Of a DNA stretch of 6,598 nt, positions 1 through 6,598 are shown in pieces. Origin of the DNA: Chloroflexota bacterium. Its GTDB lineage: Bacteria > Chloroflexota > UBA4733. The translations under genes and the position numbers were made by a program. Every line of letters starts with the position of its first letter. Within the stretch, counting starts at the first letter, position 1. Location: NCBI GenBank assembly GCA_025980355.1, contig JAICXR010000195.1:1-6598 (forward strand), written 5' to 3'. Below the pieces are notes generated by a model that saw only the letters and a list, made by a program, of their open reading frames with translations, made no database searches and had not been told where the DNA came from.

Positions 1-2
1 AT

Positions 3-425
3 GTGGTGGAAGTCCGTGCCTACCGGAATGAAAGGATGGCCCTACCCGACAGCGGGCTGGACGAGTGCATTACGGCGATCTATCGCTTCCAGAGCGGGGC
101 GCTCGGCCAGCTCACGACCTGCTGGGGAGACGCCGCGCCGCTCGCTCCCCACTACGGGATCAGCGTCCACGGCTCGCTCGGCACCGTGCGCGGCGACCGC
201 GTCTTCCTGGCCGGCGCCAAGGACTGGACGCCCCTGGTCGACCTGGCGCCCGACCCATTCCCACAAGGCGGCGTGGCGGCGGAGGTGGATGCCGTGGTGC
301 AACATCTCCTGGCCGGGACGGCGGTGCCGTGCGACGCGCGGGAGGGCGGACGCAGCGCCATCGCCTGCCTGGCCGCGCTGGAGGCGGCCCGTGCGGGCAC
401 GACCGTGGCGTTCGCGCGGCCATAG
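3..425 (+). CDS. Gfo/Idh/MocA family oxidoreductase, C-terminal part (5' end outside window)
   Basis: This is the last ~140 residues of an NAD(P)-dependent sugar, inositol or related dehydrogenase. The Rossmann half with the GxGxxG and EKP motifs lies left of the window. What is visible is the C-terminal alpha/beta substrate domain: a strand pattern ending in ISVHGSLGTVRGD (the family's 'hGt.Gtl.gd' segment), then AAEVDAVVQHLLAGTAVPCD and a final helix GRSAIACLAALEAARAGTTV, which matches the usual closing 'dgr.al..leAa..Sa.tG..V' segment. It ends at TAG (423-425). The first in-frame codons are GTG GTG, but these should be internal codons rather than a start. The ATG at position 1 is in another frame. 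The gene converges on a second Gfo/Idh/MocA gene with 45 bp between the stop codons. Family assignment is firm for a fragment; the substrate cannot be told. Confidence 0.85.
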   Translation: MVEVRAYRNERMALPDSGLDECITAIYRFQSGALGQLTTCWGDAAPLAPHYGISVHGSLGTVRGDRVFLAGAKDWTPLVDLAPDPFPQGGVAAEVDAVVQHLLAGTAVPCDAREGGRSAIACLAALEAARAGTTVAFARP

Positions 426-470
426 CGACCGTGTAATCCTCTGATCCTCCTGGATCCGAAGCGGGAATCG

Positions 471-1703
<1,233 letters not shown>

Positions 1704-1710
1704 CCCGCTT

Positions 1711-1717
1711 CCCCTCC
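1711..1717 (-). promoter_or_regulatory. Ribosome binding site of the 471-1703 oxidoreductase
   Basis: The minus strand reads GGAGGGG followed by 7 nt (AAGCGGG) and ATG at 1703. This strong Shine-Dalgarno match at good spacing decides the start codon against the in-frame GTG at 1844. Confidence 0.75.
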
Positions 1718-1769
1718 GCGCTCCGCGCTGCGACGCCGTTGGCCGGCAATTAGCTTCCCGGTGCGACTG

Positions 1770-1788
1770 AGCGGTGATTGCCACCGCT
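1770..1788 (-). other. RNA hairpin directly after the solute-binding-protein stop codon
   Basis: On the minus strand AGCGGTG (1788-1782), loop GCAAT (1781-1777) and CACCGCT (1776-1770) form a perfect 7-bp inverted repeat beginning at the base after the TGA stop (1791-1789). No T-run follows, so it does not look like a complete intrinsic terminator. In ABC-transporter operons a stem-loop after the binding-protein gene commonly protects the upstream mRNA or reduces downstream expression; that role here is inference. Confidence 0.45.
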
Positions 1789-3318
1789 TCAGTGGATCGC
1801 CGCCAGCACCGCGTCGACCTGCTGCTTCGCCTGGGCGAGACCATCGTGCGGCGATGTCTTGCCGGACCAGACGCCCGCCAGGGCCTGGTTGATGGCCCGG
1901 GTGATCTGGGGATAGCCGACCAGCAGGTGGTTGGCGCTCTCCCGACCGTTGCTGACCATGCCGTCGCTGAACGCCTGCAACTCGGCCTTGGTGAGCCCCA
2001 TCGGGCCGGTCCACTGGTCGAGCCACTGTTCGACCACTTTCGTCCGGGCCGGGCGCCGGCCGGTCGCCGCGACGTAGGCGGTCAGCCCTTCCTCGCCCAG
2101 GAGGTACTGCATGAAAGTCCAGGCGCTCTCCACGTCGGCACTGCGCGAGGAGAGCATCCAGGGATCGGTGTAGTAGACGCTGCGGTTCGACTTCAGGATC
2201 GGGTCGGCGGCGAGCGACCATTTGAAGGCGCTGATCTTGACGTAGGTCTGGAGCGGGCCGAAGTTGGCGACGTTCATGGCCACGCGCTGGGCCACGAACG
2301 GGTCGACGCTCCCCGCCGTCAAGGACTTGTTCAGGTCGGGGGTCGGGTCCACCCGGTCCTTGTAGACGAGGTCGTAGGCCGCCTGCACGCCCGCGAGGAC
2401 CTCCGGCGCGTCGAGCTGCGTCGTCTTCGCCAGGCCGGTCTGGTAGCTCTCCGGCAGGAAGGCGTCGCCGCCGCCGAGGTAGGCGAGCTGCTGGATGTTC
2501 TGGGTGAAGGTGACGCCGTAGACGCCGGTCGGGGCGCCGTAGTCCCGGGTCAGCTTCTGGGCGGCGCCCACGAACTGGTCCCACCGCCAGGCTTTGGCCC
2601 AGTCGACCGAAGGCGGATCGATGCTCGCCCGTTGGAGCAGGTCCCGGTCGAAGTACAGGCTGAGCCCCCCGGTGGTGATCGGGATGGCGAGCTGCTTGCC
2701 GTCGCGGCGATAGGCCGCCACCAGGGGCTGGTCGAAGGCGGTCAGGTCGTAATGGTCCCGGCTCACCAGCGCCGTGAGGTCGCCGACGACCCCTTGGTGA
2801 GCGAAGTCGGCGAAGCCGGACACGCCCCAGTGCGACCAGACGTCGGCCGGCGTGCCGGCGGAAAAGAGGGAGAGCAGCTTGGTATCGAAGTCGGCGGCGG
2901 CGACCGCCAGCGGCGTCACCGTGATGGCCGGCTGCACCATCCGGAAGGCCGGGATGGCCACCGCGTTCTCCCACTGATTCTCAACGCTATTGGTCCGCAC
3001 CAGCCAGGTGACGGCGCCGCGTTTCCCGGACGCCGGGGCCGTGCCCGCCGCCGGTGCCGACGACGCGGCGGCGCTGCTGGTGAGCGAGGCGGTCGTCGCG
3101 GGAGCGGAGGCCGAGGATTGCGCCGTCGCCGTCGAGACGCCGGGCGTGGCGCTCGCGGCGGCGCTGGCCGCGGGTGTGGTAGCGGCGCTCGTGCCGGAAG
3201 CACCCCCCGCGCACGCCGACAGCGCGGCGCCGCCGAGCACTACCGCGCCGGTATGCAGCAGAGCGCGAAGCGCGCTACGGCGAGTGTGACGGACTGGGAC
3301 GATGGGCTGCAGCATCAT
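1789..3318 (-). CDS. ABC transporter sugar-type solute-binding lipoprotein
   Basis: A 509-residue extracytoplasmic solute-binding protein of the family-1 (CUT1-like) sugar-binding group. The N-terminus has a Tat-like motif TRRSALR (12-18), a hydrophobic stretch and a lipobox LSAC with Cys36 as the lipidated residue. Residues 37-98 are a low-complexity Ala/Ser/Thr/Pro tether. The mature domain starts near GAVTWLVRTN (101-110) and shows family segments: GTPADVWSHWG, DGKQLAIPITTGGLSLYFDR, then WRWDQFVGAAQKLT (the 'WTWdeF...akkLT' helix), VESAWTFMQYLLGEEG near the C-terminus and a closing helix with QAKQQVDAVLA. Two adjacent ATG codons (3318 and 3315) are possible starts; the Shine-Dalgarno AGGGAGGA abuts them, so 3315 may be the better one. 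It lies 76 bp after the C-N hydrolase gene and before the oxidoreductase. No permease or ATPase gene is present nearby, so its transporter and ligand are unknown. Confidence 0.93.
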   Translation of the reverse strand: MMLQPIVPVRHTRRSALRALLHTGAVVLGGAALSACAGGASGTSAATTPAASAAASATPGVSTATAQSSASAPATTASLTSSAAASSAPAAGTAPASGKRGAVTWLVRTNSVENQWENAVAIPAFRMVQPAITVTPLAVAAADFDTKLLSLFSAGTPADVWSHWGVSGFADFAHQGVVGDLTALVSRDHYDLTAFDQPLVAAYRRDGKQLAIPITTGGLSLYFDRDLLQRASIDPPSVDWAKAWRWDQFVGAAQKLTRDYGAPTGVYGVTFTQNIQQLAYLGGGDAFLPESYQTGLAKTTQLDAPEVLAGVQAAYDLVYKDRVDPTPDLNKSLTAGSVDPFVAQRVAMNVANFGPLQTYVKISAFKWSLAADPILKSNRSVYYTDPWMLSSRSADVESAWTFMQYLLGEEGLTAYVAATGRRPARTKVVEQWLDQWTGPMGLTKAELQAFSDGMVSNGRESANHLLVGYPQITRAINQALAGVWSGKTSPHDGLAQAKQQVDAVLAAIH

Positions 3319-3395
3319 TCCTCCCTGCGAACGTCGGGCACGATAGGATTACTTGATTCGTCGAGACCAGCCGGGTGAGCGACCGCTCGCGACAT
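3315..3395 (-). CDS. Possible 26-residue bridging mini-ORF between hydrolase and solute-binding protein
   Basis: A 26-codon frame fills the 76-bp gap exactly. Its ATG (3395-3393) overlaps the hydrolase stop as TGATG, and its TGA (3317-3315) lies inside the ATGATG start of the solute-binding protein. It begins MSRAVAHPAGLDESS and ends PDVRREE; the last codons contain the Shine-Dalgarno sequence of the next gene. There is no hydrophobic segment or recognisable domain. It is probably a translational-coupling element if it is translated at all. A weak GGAG lies 11 nt upstream of its ATG. It could also be a chance frame, since stops are rare in GC-rich DNA. Confidence 0.35.
   Translation of the reverse strand: MSRAVAHPAGLDESSNPIVPDVRREE
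3319..3326 (-). promoter_or_regulatory. Unusually close ribosome binding site of the solute-binding protein
   Basis: The minus strand reads AGGGAGGA directly followed by ATGATG. The GGAGG core is only 1 nt from the first ATG and 4 nt from the second, closer than the usual 5-9 nt. This favours the second ATG (3315) or initiation helped by translational coupling from the mini-ORF that ends here. Confidence 0.6.
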
Positions 3396-4795
3396 CAGCG
3401 CACGCGCTCCATCTCGGATTCGGGCGCGGACGGCAGCGGGTCCGCCAGGCCGGCGTAGATGTCTGGTCGGCGCATCGACCAGAGCACGGAGCGGACCGTC
3501 GAGCCGCGCGGGTGGGAACGGACGTCGTCGAGGTCCACGTCGGCCCAGATCAGGCCCCGGCTGCCGTCGTCGTAGGCGAGCAGTTCGCCCCAAGGCGCGG
3601 TGATGGCGCTCCCCTCCGTGGCGTTCCGCGCGGCGACGACGTAGAGGTGATTGTCCAGGGCGTGGGCGCGCTGGACGGCCTCCCAGCGTTCGCGGACGAA
3701 GCGCCCGTCGCCTGCCCGCCAGGACGTGGCCCGGAAGTCGCCCATGATCGGCATGAGCAGGACCTCGGCGCCCTGGCGCGCCAGGAGACGCGCCGTCTCG
3801 AGCGGCGTCGAGTCCATACAGATCGCCATGCCGATCCGGACACCGTGGAAGTCGAACGTGGGGAACTCGTGGCCGGCGGCGACGCCGGTGCGCGCTTCCG
3901 CCAGGGCGAGGTGTACCTTCCGGTAGGTGCCGAGCAAGGCCCCATCCCGCCCCAGCAGGATCGCCGTATTGTAGACCACCTCGCCCTGGCGGCCGGCGCG
4001 CTCGTAGGCGGAAAAGCAGAGGCCCATATGATAGGCGCGGGCAACGTCCCGGAACGGGTCCAGCCAATCGCCCGGGATCGGGAGGGCGGCGGCATGCACC
4101 GCCTGGGGCGTCGTCGGCATCCCGTAGGTCAGCGCCAGCTCCGGCAGGCAGAGCAGCTCTACCCCCGCCTGGCCGGCCCGCCGGCACTGTTCCAGGTAGT
4201 GGCGGGCGTTGGTAGCGCTGTCCAGCCAGGGCCCCGGACGGGCCGAGGCGACGCCCAAGCGCAGGCGGCGTGCCGTGCCGCGCGGCCGCGCCGGCTCCAG
4301 CCGCCAGTCCTGCCAGCGCACGCTCCCCCGGTCGGCCCAGCGCATACCGCAGCGCACGCGCAGCTCGGCCGCCCCCTCCGGCACGCGGAGCACATGACCG
4401 AGCGACGCGGTGAGCCGATCACCTGAAACGTCCGCCCGCCACACCGGCAACGGGTCCCATTCGATCTGTGCGCCCGCGCTGTCGTGCCAGAACGCCTCCG
4501 CCACTAGCGCATCGGTCGTTCGCGGCAACCCCGCCGCGTGCGCCTCGATCGTGAAGACGAGCCGTTGCACCGGCCAGGTGACGGGCCGGTACACCATCTC
4601 CCAGCCGCCGTAGCAGCCCTCGCTGCCATTCGATGCCTGACACAGCGCGTCGCCATCGCGCGAGAGTCGCGGCGCGATCTCCGGTCGACAGATCCACGGA
4701 ACGATCGCGCAGGGCGACATCGGATCGATCGAAGGAAGCGATGGAGGGTCTAAGGACGCCGGCTGCGGCCCCCGCGCCGGCTCGGCCTGGTTCAT
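3395..4795 (-). CDS. Carbon-nitrogen hydrolase (nitrilase superfamily) with extra N-terminal domain
   Basis: A 466-residue protein whose residues ~176-450 form a nitrilase-superfamily hydrolase, which cleaves amide, carbamoyl or nitrile C-N bonds through a Cys thioester. The Glu-Lys-Cys triad is visible: E219 in LLCLPELALTYG, K293 in GTYRKVHLALAE and C326 in IGMAICMDST. The E-K and K-C spacings (74 and 33 residues) fit the family. Further support comes from VVYNTAILLGRDG before the Lys and AHALDNHLYVVAARN after the Cys. Residues ~40-170 form an additional Trp-rich, beta-strand-like domain (GCYGGWEMVYRP to VPEGAAELRVRC and VRWQDWRLEPA) resembling a jelly-roll or carbohydrate-binding-like fold by eye; this is not typical of simple nitrilases. 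There is no signal peptide, so it is probably cytoplasmic. The start at 4795 is supported by GGTGGAGC with GGAG 8 nt upstream; Met26 (4720) is an alternative with a poor ribosome site. It is the first gene of the cluster. The substrate is unknown. Confidence 0.9.
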   Translation of the reverse strand: MNQAEPARGPQPASLDPPSLPSIDPMSPCAIVPWICRPEIAPRLSRDGDALCQASNGSEGCYGGWEMVYRPVTWPVQRLVFTIEAHAAGLPRTTDALVAEAFWHDSAGAQIEWDPLPVWRADVSGDRLTASLGHVLRVPEGAAELRVRCGMRWADRGSVRWQDWRLEPARPRGTARRLRLGVASARPGPWLDSATNARHYLEQCRRAGQAGVELLCLPELALTYGMPTTPQAVHAAALPIPGDWLDPFRDVARAYHMGLCFSAYERAGRQGEVVYNTAILLGRDGALLGTYRKVHLALAEARTGVAAGHEFPTFDFHGVRIGMAICMDSTPLETARLLARQGAEVLLMPIMGDFRATSWRAGDGRFVRERWEAVQRAHALDNHLYVVAARNATEGSAITAPWGELLAYDDGSRGLIWADVDLDDVRSHPRGSTVRSVLWSMRRPDIYAGLADPLPSAPESEMERVR

Positions 4796-4878
4796 ATGGA
4801 TCGCTCCACCCGCTTCACGGCATGCACCAACGGGCTTGAAAACAGCGTGTGACGCCCGCTACACCGCCGGAAAGCGTA

Positions 4879-4893
4879 CCGCACCCGGTGCGG
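4879..4893. promoter_or_regulatory. 15-bp palindrome, candidate operator
   Basis: CCGCACC-C-GGTGCGG is a perfect 7-bp inverted repeat around one central base, about 85 bp upstream of the hydrolase start. The size and symmetry would suit a dimeric regulator such as a LacI- or GntR-type protein. The segment CCGGTGCGG recurs at 5015-5023 next to a poorly kept left arm, as though a second, degenerate site were present. In GC-rich DNA some palindromes arise by chance. Confidence 0.3.
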
Positions 4894-4951
4894 GAGGCGC
4901 AATAACGCCTGCCCGATTGCGGCACGCTAGGCCGGGGCGTCGGCCGACATT

Positions 4952-4988
4952 CGCTGGGCGCCGGTGGCGATTCCCATCACCGGCAGCG
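4952..4988. repeat. Imperfect long inverted repeat in the divergent region
   Basis: GCCGGTG (4960-4966) pairs with CACCGGC (4978-4984) across an 11-nt loop, and outside it CGCT (4952-4955) pairs with AGCG (4985-4988) with a 4-nt bulge on one side. If transcribed it would fold in a 5' leader of either flanking gene. No T-run follows it on either strand. Confidence 0.3.
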
Positions 4989-5097
4989 CGTGCGCAAAGA
5001 GCTGCCGTCCGACGCCGGTGCGGATCCGTTCGGGCGCAACCCAAGAGCGGGTAGGATACTGAACACGGCGCCAGCGATTGCAGGAGTGAGGACAGCC

Positions 5098-5730
5098 ATG
5101 GTCACCACGCAATCCACGCATACCCTTGCCGATCTGGCGGAGTTGCCCGACGACAGTCCGATCTACGATATTTTCGGAGGGGAGCTCGTCGTGCGCAACA
5201 TCCCGGACGTCAACCACGCCATAGCTCGCATGGAGTTGGCCGACTTCCTCTTTGCCGCCTACGAGGCGGGATACGGCTACGTCTTCAGCGACACGACGGC
5301 AGTGGCGCTGGACTACCCGCTGCGTGGTGCGGCGTCCGAGCACGTCAGCCATCCCGATCTCTTCTTCGTGCGGCAGGAGCGTGAGCACATCATTAGCAAC
5401 CGGGTGATCGAAGGCGTGCCCGACCTGATCGTGGAGATCCTCTCACCCAGCACCCGCGACGAACATGCGCGGGGCGGCAAGCTCTGGCGGTCCTATGAGT
5501 TGCATGGCGTGCCCCATTACTGGATCGTGGACAACGGGTCGCGCACGCTCGCCCAGTACGTGCTGTTCGGCGATCCCTACCAGGCCGGCCAGTACGGCGC
5601 CGCCACGCTCCTTCGCCCCGGCCAGACGCTCACCTCTCCCTTATTCCCCACACTCTCCTTGCCCATGGCGAAGCTATTCCGGAACGTCCGCGACCGGCGA
5701 CCCGGTAGGCAAGCGAGTGCCGGCAGTTAG
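5098..5730 (+). CDS. Uma2 family endonuclease-like protein (DUF820, PD-(D/E)xK fold)
   Basis: A 210-residue protein of the Uma2/DUF820 family, which has the restriction-endonuclease-like PD-(D/E)xK fold. Expected segments appear in order: TLADLAELPDDSPIYDIFGGELV (residues 9-31, the 'l.....yElidGelv' lead), VNHA (38-41), HPDLFFVRQE (85-94), then the core PDLIVEILSPSTR (108-120) with D109 and E113, K128 in GGKLWRSYELHG, and VPHYWIVD (138-145). It therefore keeps a plausible metal-binding Asp/Glu/Lys set. The start at 5098 is chosen because AGGAGTGAGGA precedes it; the frame is open back to 4990, but the added stretch does not resemble the family. The cellular role of these proteins, which are often present in many copies per genome in Cyanobacteria and Chloroflexota, is poorly known. 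It is divergent from the catabolic cluster and convergent with the toxin-antitoxin pair. Confidence 0.92.
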   Translation: MVTTQSTHTLADLAELPDDSPIYDIFGGELVVRNIPDVNHAIARMELADFLFAAYEAGYGYVFSDTTAVALDYPLRGAASEHVSHPDLFFVRQEREHIISNRVIEGVPDLIVEILSPSTRDEHARGGKLWRSYELHGVPHYWIVDNGSRTLAQYVLFGDPYQAGQYGAATLLRPGQTLTSPLFPTLSLPMAKLFRNVRDRRPGRQASAGS

Positions 5731-5885
5731 GGCATCGGTGATCCTCCTGCCAAAGCCACCGGCGCTGCAGTCCTCGGTCACACTTCTGGTTTCGTCCGCT
5801 TCTATGCGCCGTCAGGCTAGCGATGGCTCAGTTGGCCACGCAGCCGTCTGCCCGATCGCCGCACGGATCATCCAGACATCGGGGG

Positions 5886-6251
5886 TCAGCTTTGCGGCCG
5901 CCGCGTCAGTGGAAGGCAGACGTTATTCAGCACAGCGTACTGGTCAGCCGCCGCTTCCAGCGCCCGGATAAGGTCGCCGATCGCCCGCCGCGGGATGATG
6001 CGTTCGGAGCACCACACGATGCCGGCAGGTTGCCGATCGAGACGCCGCCATTGCGCGTCGAGCGCCTGATAGTCGGCGCGATTGAAAGTGATTATGGCAC
6101 GTCCTTGCTCGAAGGCGAAGGAACGTTGATCCTCATCGCTGATCGCCTGGCCGGCGCGCCCGATCTCATGCACGGACACGACATCGAGGCCCAACCGCCG
6201 TGCTCCGGCGGCGACAGCAGGAGGCAGGTCCTCATCAAGGAGGAATCGTAG
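5886..6251 (-). CDS. DUF5615 PIN-like toxin, start codon missing (possible pseudogene)
   Basis: The frame encodes ~121 residues of the DUF5615 PIN-like family, the presumed RNase toxin partner of DUF433-type antitoxins. Visible segments are RFLLDEDLPPAVAAGARRLG at the N-terminus (the family's acidic LLDE(D/N)L motif), AISDEDQRSFAFEQGRAIIT with FNRADY, and PAGIVWCSERII, IGDLIRALEAAADQ, VCLPL at the C-terminus. Stop TGA is 5888-5886. The codon where related proteins have Met is CTA (6251-6249). From there back to an in-frame TGA (6287-6285) there is no ATG, GTG or TTG. The first standard start is TTG at 6194, which would drop the 19 residues containing the conserved acidic cluster. The gene may be damaged, use a non-standard start (ACG precedes the CTA), or be reached by a -1 shift from the overlapping antitoxin frame. 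Family assignment is good; functionality is doubtful. Confidence 0.7.
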   Translation of the reverse strand, partial: LRFLLDEDLPPAVAAGARRLGLDVVSVHEIGRAGQAISDEDQRSFAFEQGRAIITFNRADYQALDAQWRRLDRQPAGIVWCSERIIPRRAIGDLIRALEAAADQYAVLNNVCLPLTRRPQS

Positions 6252-6598
6252 CGTCGCGACGCCTGGTTCAAGGCAATGCGCGCCTCAATCTCCTCGGGGA
6301 AGCGCTCGAAGTACTCTAGCGCCGTCCGTAGGGTGCGCTCGTCAAGTTGGGGGAAGGACTCGCGCAACGCCGTCCAGTCGCGATCGGCCAGGAGATACGG
6401 TTCGACAATCTCCCAGACATCCGGCCCACGCCGAAGGGTGGCGCGCCGGCCGGTTGGCCCATCGGTGAACATCACGTCCGGGAAGTCGCGTCCCTTGATT
6501 GCCTCCTCGGTGAGCAGCCGGATCGTGTCGGCGTAGGAGCGGTGCTCGAGCGCGGCGATTTGGCGTACTCGCTCTTCCACCGCCCGTCCGAGCCGTAC
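6092..6598 (-). CDS. Ribbon-helix-helix/DUF433-like antitoxin, 5' end outside window; 3' end anomalous
   Basis: The frame enters at the right edge reading VRLGRAVEERVRQIAALEHR then SYADTIRLLTEEAIK, which looks like a ribbon-helix-helix (CopG-type) DNA-binding domain lacking its first few residues. A DUF433/VapB-like segment follows: MFTDGPTGRRATLRRG, PDVWEIVEPYLL, FPQLDERTLRTALEYF, ERFPEEIEARIALNQ. Such proteins pair with DUF5615 toxins and would bind both the toxin and their own promoter. The GTG at 6580 is in frame but is probably internal. Recognisable antitoxin sequence ends near 6255. The frame then runs on without stop to 6092 through the toxin-coding region, adding ~52 Ser/Pro/Arg/Cys-rich residues that look like an out-of-frame read. 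Normally an antitoxin stop would be expected near the toxin start. It overlaps the toxin frame by 160 bp, offset by one base. Confidence 0.65.
   Translation of the reverse strand, partial: VRLGRAVEERVRQIAALEHRSYADTIRLLTEEAIKGRDFPDVMFTDGPTGRRATLRRGPDVWEIVEPYLLADRDWTALRESFPQLDERTLRTALEYFERFPEEIEARIALNQASRRYDSSLMRTCLLLSPPEHGGWASMSCPCMRSGAPARRSAMRINVPSPSSKDVP

Larger units (their letters stand above)
4796..5097. other. Divergent intergenic region with several inverted repeats
   Basis: These 302 bp separate the minus-strand hydrolase gene from the plus-strand Uma2 gene and must hold promoters for both. No convincing sigma-70 promoter stands out. On the plus strand, TAGGAT/GATACT (5052-5060) is a plausible -10 for Uma2, but there is no good -35 element. 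Toward the hydrolase, TTGCGC and TACGCT would flank the palindrome at 4879-4893, but each matches consensus at only about half the positions. Inverted repeats occur at 4879-4893, 4892-4914 and 4952-4988. No conserved protein or RNA gene was seen. Confidence 0.5.

Noticed and set aside
443..456. GATCC-TCCT-GGATC as a terminator between the convergent oxidoreductases
   Set aside because: Only a 5-bp stem with no T-run on either strand; too weak to call.
1704..1844. Upstream GTG start extending the oxidoreductase by 47 residues
   Set aside because: It overlaps the binding-protein gene, has Arg/Ser-rich non-conserved sequence and bypasses the strong GGAGGGG site 7 nt before the ATG at 1703.
3338..3362. 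AT-richer patch between hydrolase and binding protein as an internal promoter
   Set aside because: Candidate -10 hexamers (such as TATCGT) have no -35 element at proper spacing.
1774..3378. Long plus-strand open frame (534 codons) opposite the solute-binding protein
   Set aside because: It is a GC-rich shadow: low-complexity, His/Arg/Gly/Val-rich translation with no family motifs, while the minus strand encodes a clear binding protein with signal sequence.
3353..4426. Plus-strand frame of 357 codons opposite the C-N hydrolase
   Set aside because: No domain signal, and the opposite strand carries an intact Glu-Lys-Cys triad and family-typical spacing.
5825..5835. GGCTCAGTTGG, identical to a common tRNA D-arm sequence
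   Set aside because: No matching D-stem 3' half, anticodon arm, T-loop or acceptor stem follows, so there is no tRNA gene and a remnant cannot be supported from 11 bases.
5731..5885. Terminator or small gene between Uma2 and the toxin
   Set aside because: Only a CGGTG/CACCG pairing (5736-5761) with a 16-nt loop and no T-run was found, and no supported reading frame.
5823..6251. Plus-strand 142-codon frame after Uma2
   Set aside because: It is opposite the DUF5615 toxin frame, which has recognisable family segments; this frame has none.

Overview
This is a GC-rich bacterial window with long spurious open frames opposite most real genes. The mixture of a Tat-type lipoprotein solute-binding protein, Gfo/Idh/MocA dehydrogenases, an Uma2 endonuclease and a DUF433/DUF5615-type toxin-antitoxin pair would fit a Chloroflexota (Thermomicrobia/Sphaerobacter-like) or similar high-GC soil or thermophilic lineage. 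That placement is an inference from gene content, not from a marker gene.

Layout. Positions 1-425 (+) hold the C-terminal end of a Gfo/Idh/MocA oxidoreductase cut by the window edge. It converges on a three-gene minus-strand cluster that reads from 4795 down to 471: a carbon-nitrogen (nitrilase-superfamily) hydrolase with an extra N-terminal domain (4795-3395), a sugar-type ABC solute-binding lipoprotein (3318-1789) and a second Gfo/Idh/MocA oxidoreductase (1703-471). A 302-bp divergent intergenic region with several inverted repeats (4796-5097) separates this cluster from an Uma2-family endonuclease-like gene (5098-5730, +). Converging on Uma2 is a minus-strand toxin-antitoxin locus: a ribbon-helix-helix plus DUF433-like antitoxin entering from the right edge, followed by a DUF5615 PIN-like toxin.

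How the genes may work together. The minus-strand cluster looks like a small uptake-and-catabolism operon: the lipoprotein would capture a sugar or sugar derivative, the dehydrogenase would oxidise or reduce it with NAD(P), and the hydrolase would cleave an amide or nitrile C-N bond. No ABC permease or ATPase gene is in the window, so the substrate and transporter are unknown. Uma2 and the toxin-antitoxin pair look like accessory cargo.

The points most worth a second look are (i) a 26-codon mini-ORF that exactly bridges the hydrolase stop and the solute-binding-protein start, overlapping both (TGATG at one end, ATGATG at the other); (ii) the antitoxin/toxin junction, where the antitoxin frame has no stop at the end of its domain and the toxin frame has no usable start codon before its conserved N-terminus, the two being offset by one base; (iii) a dehydrogenase with Tyr in place of the usual catalytic His; and (iv) the fused N-terminal domain of the hydrolase.
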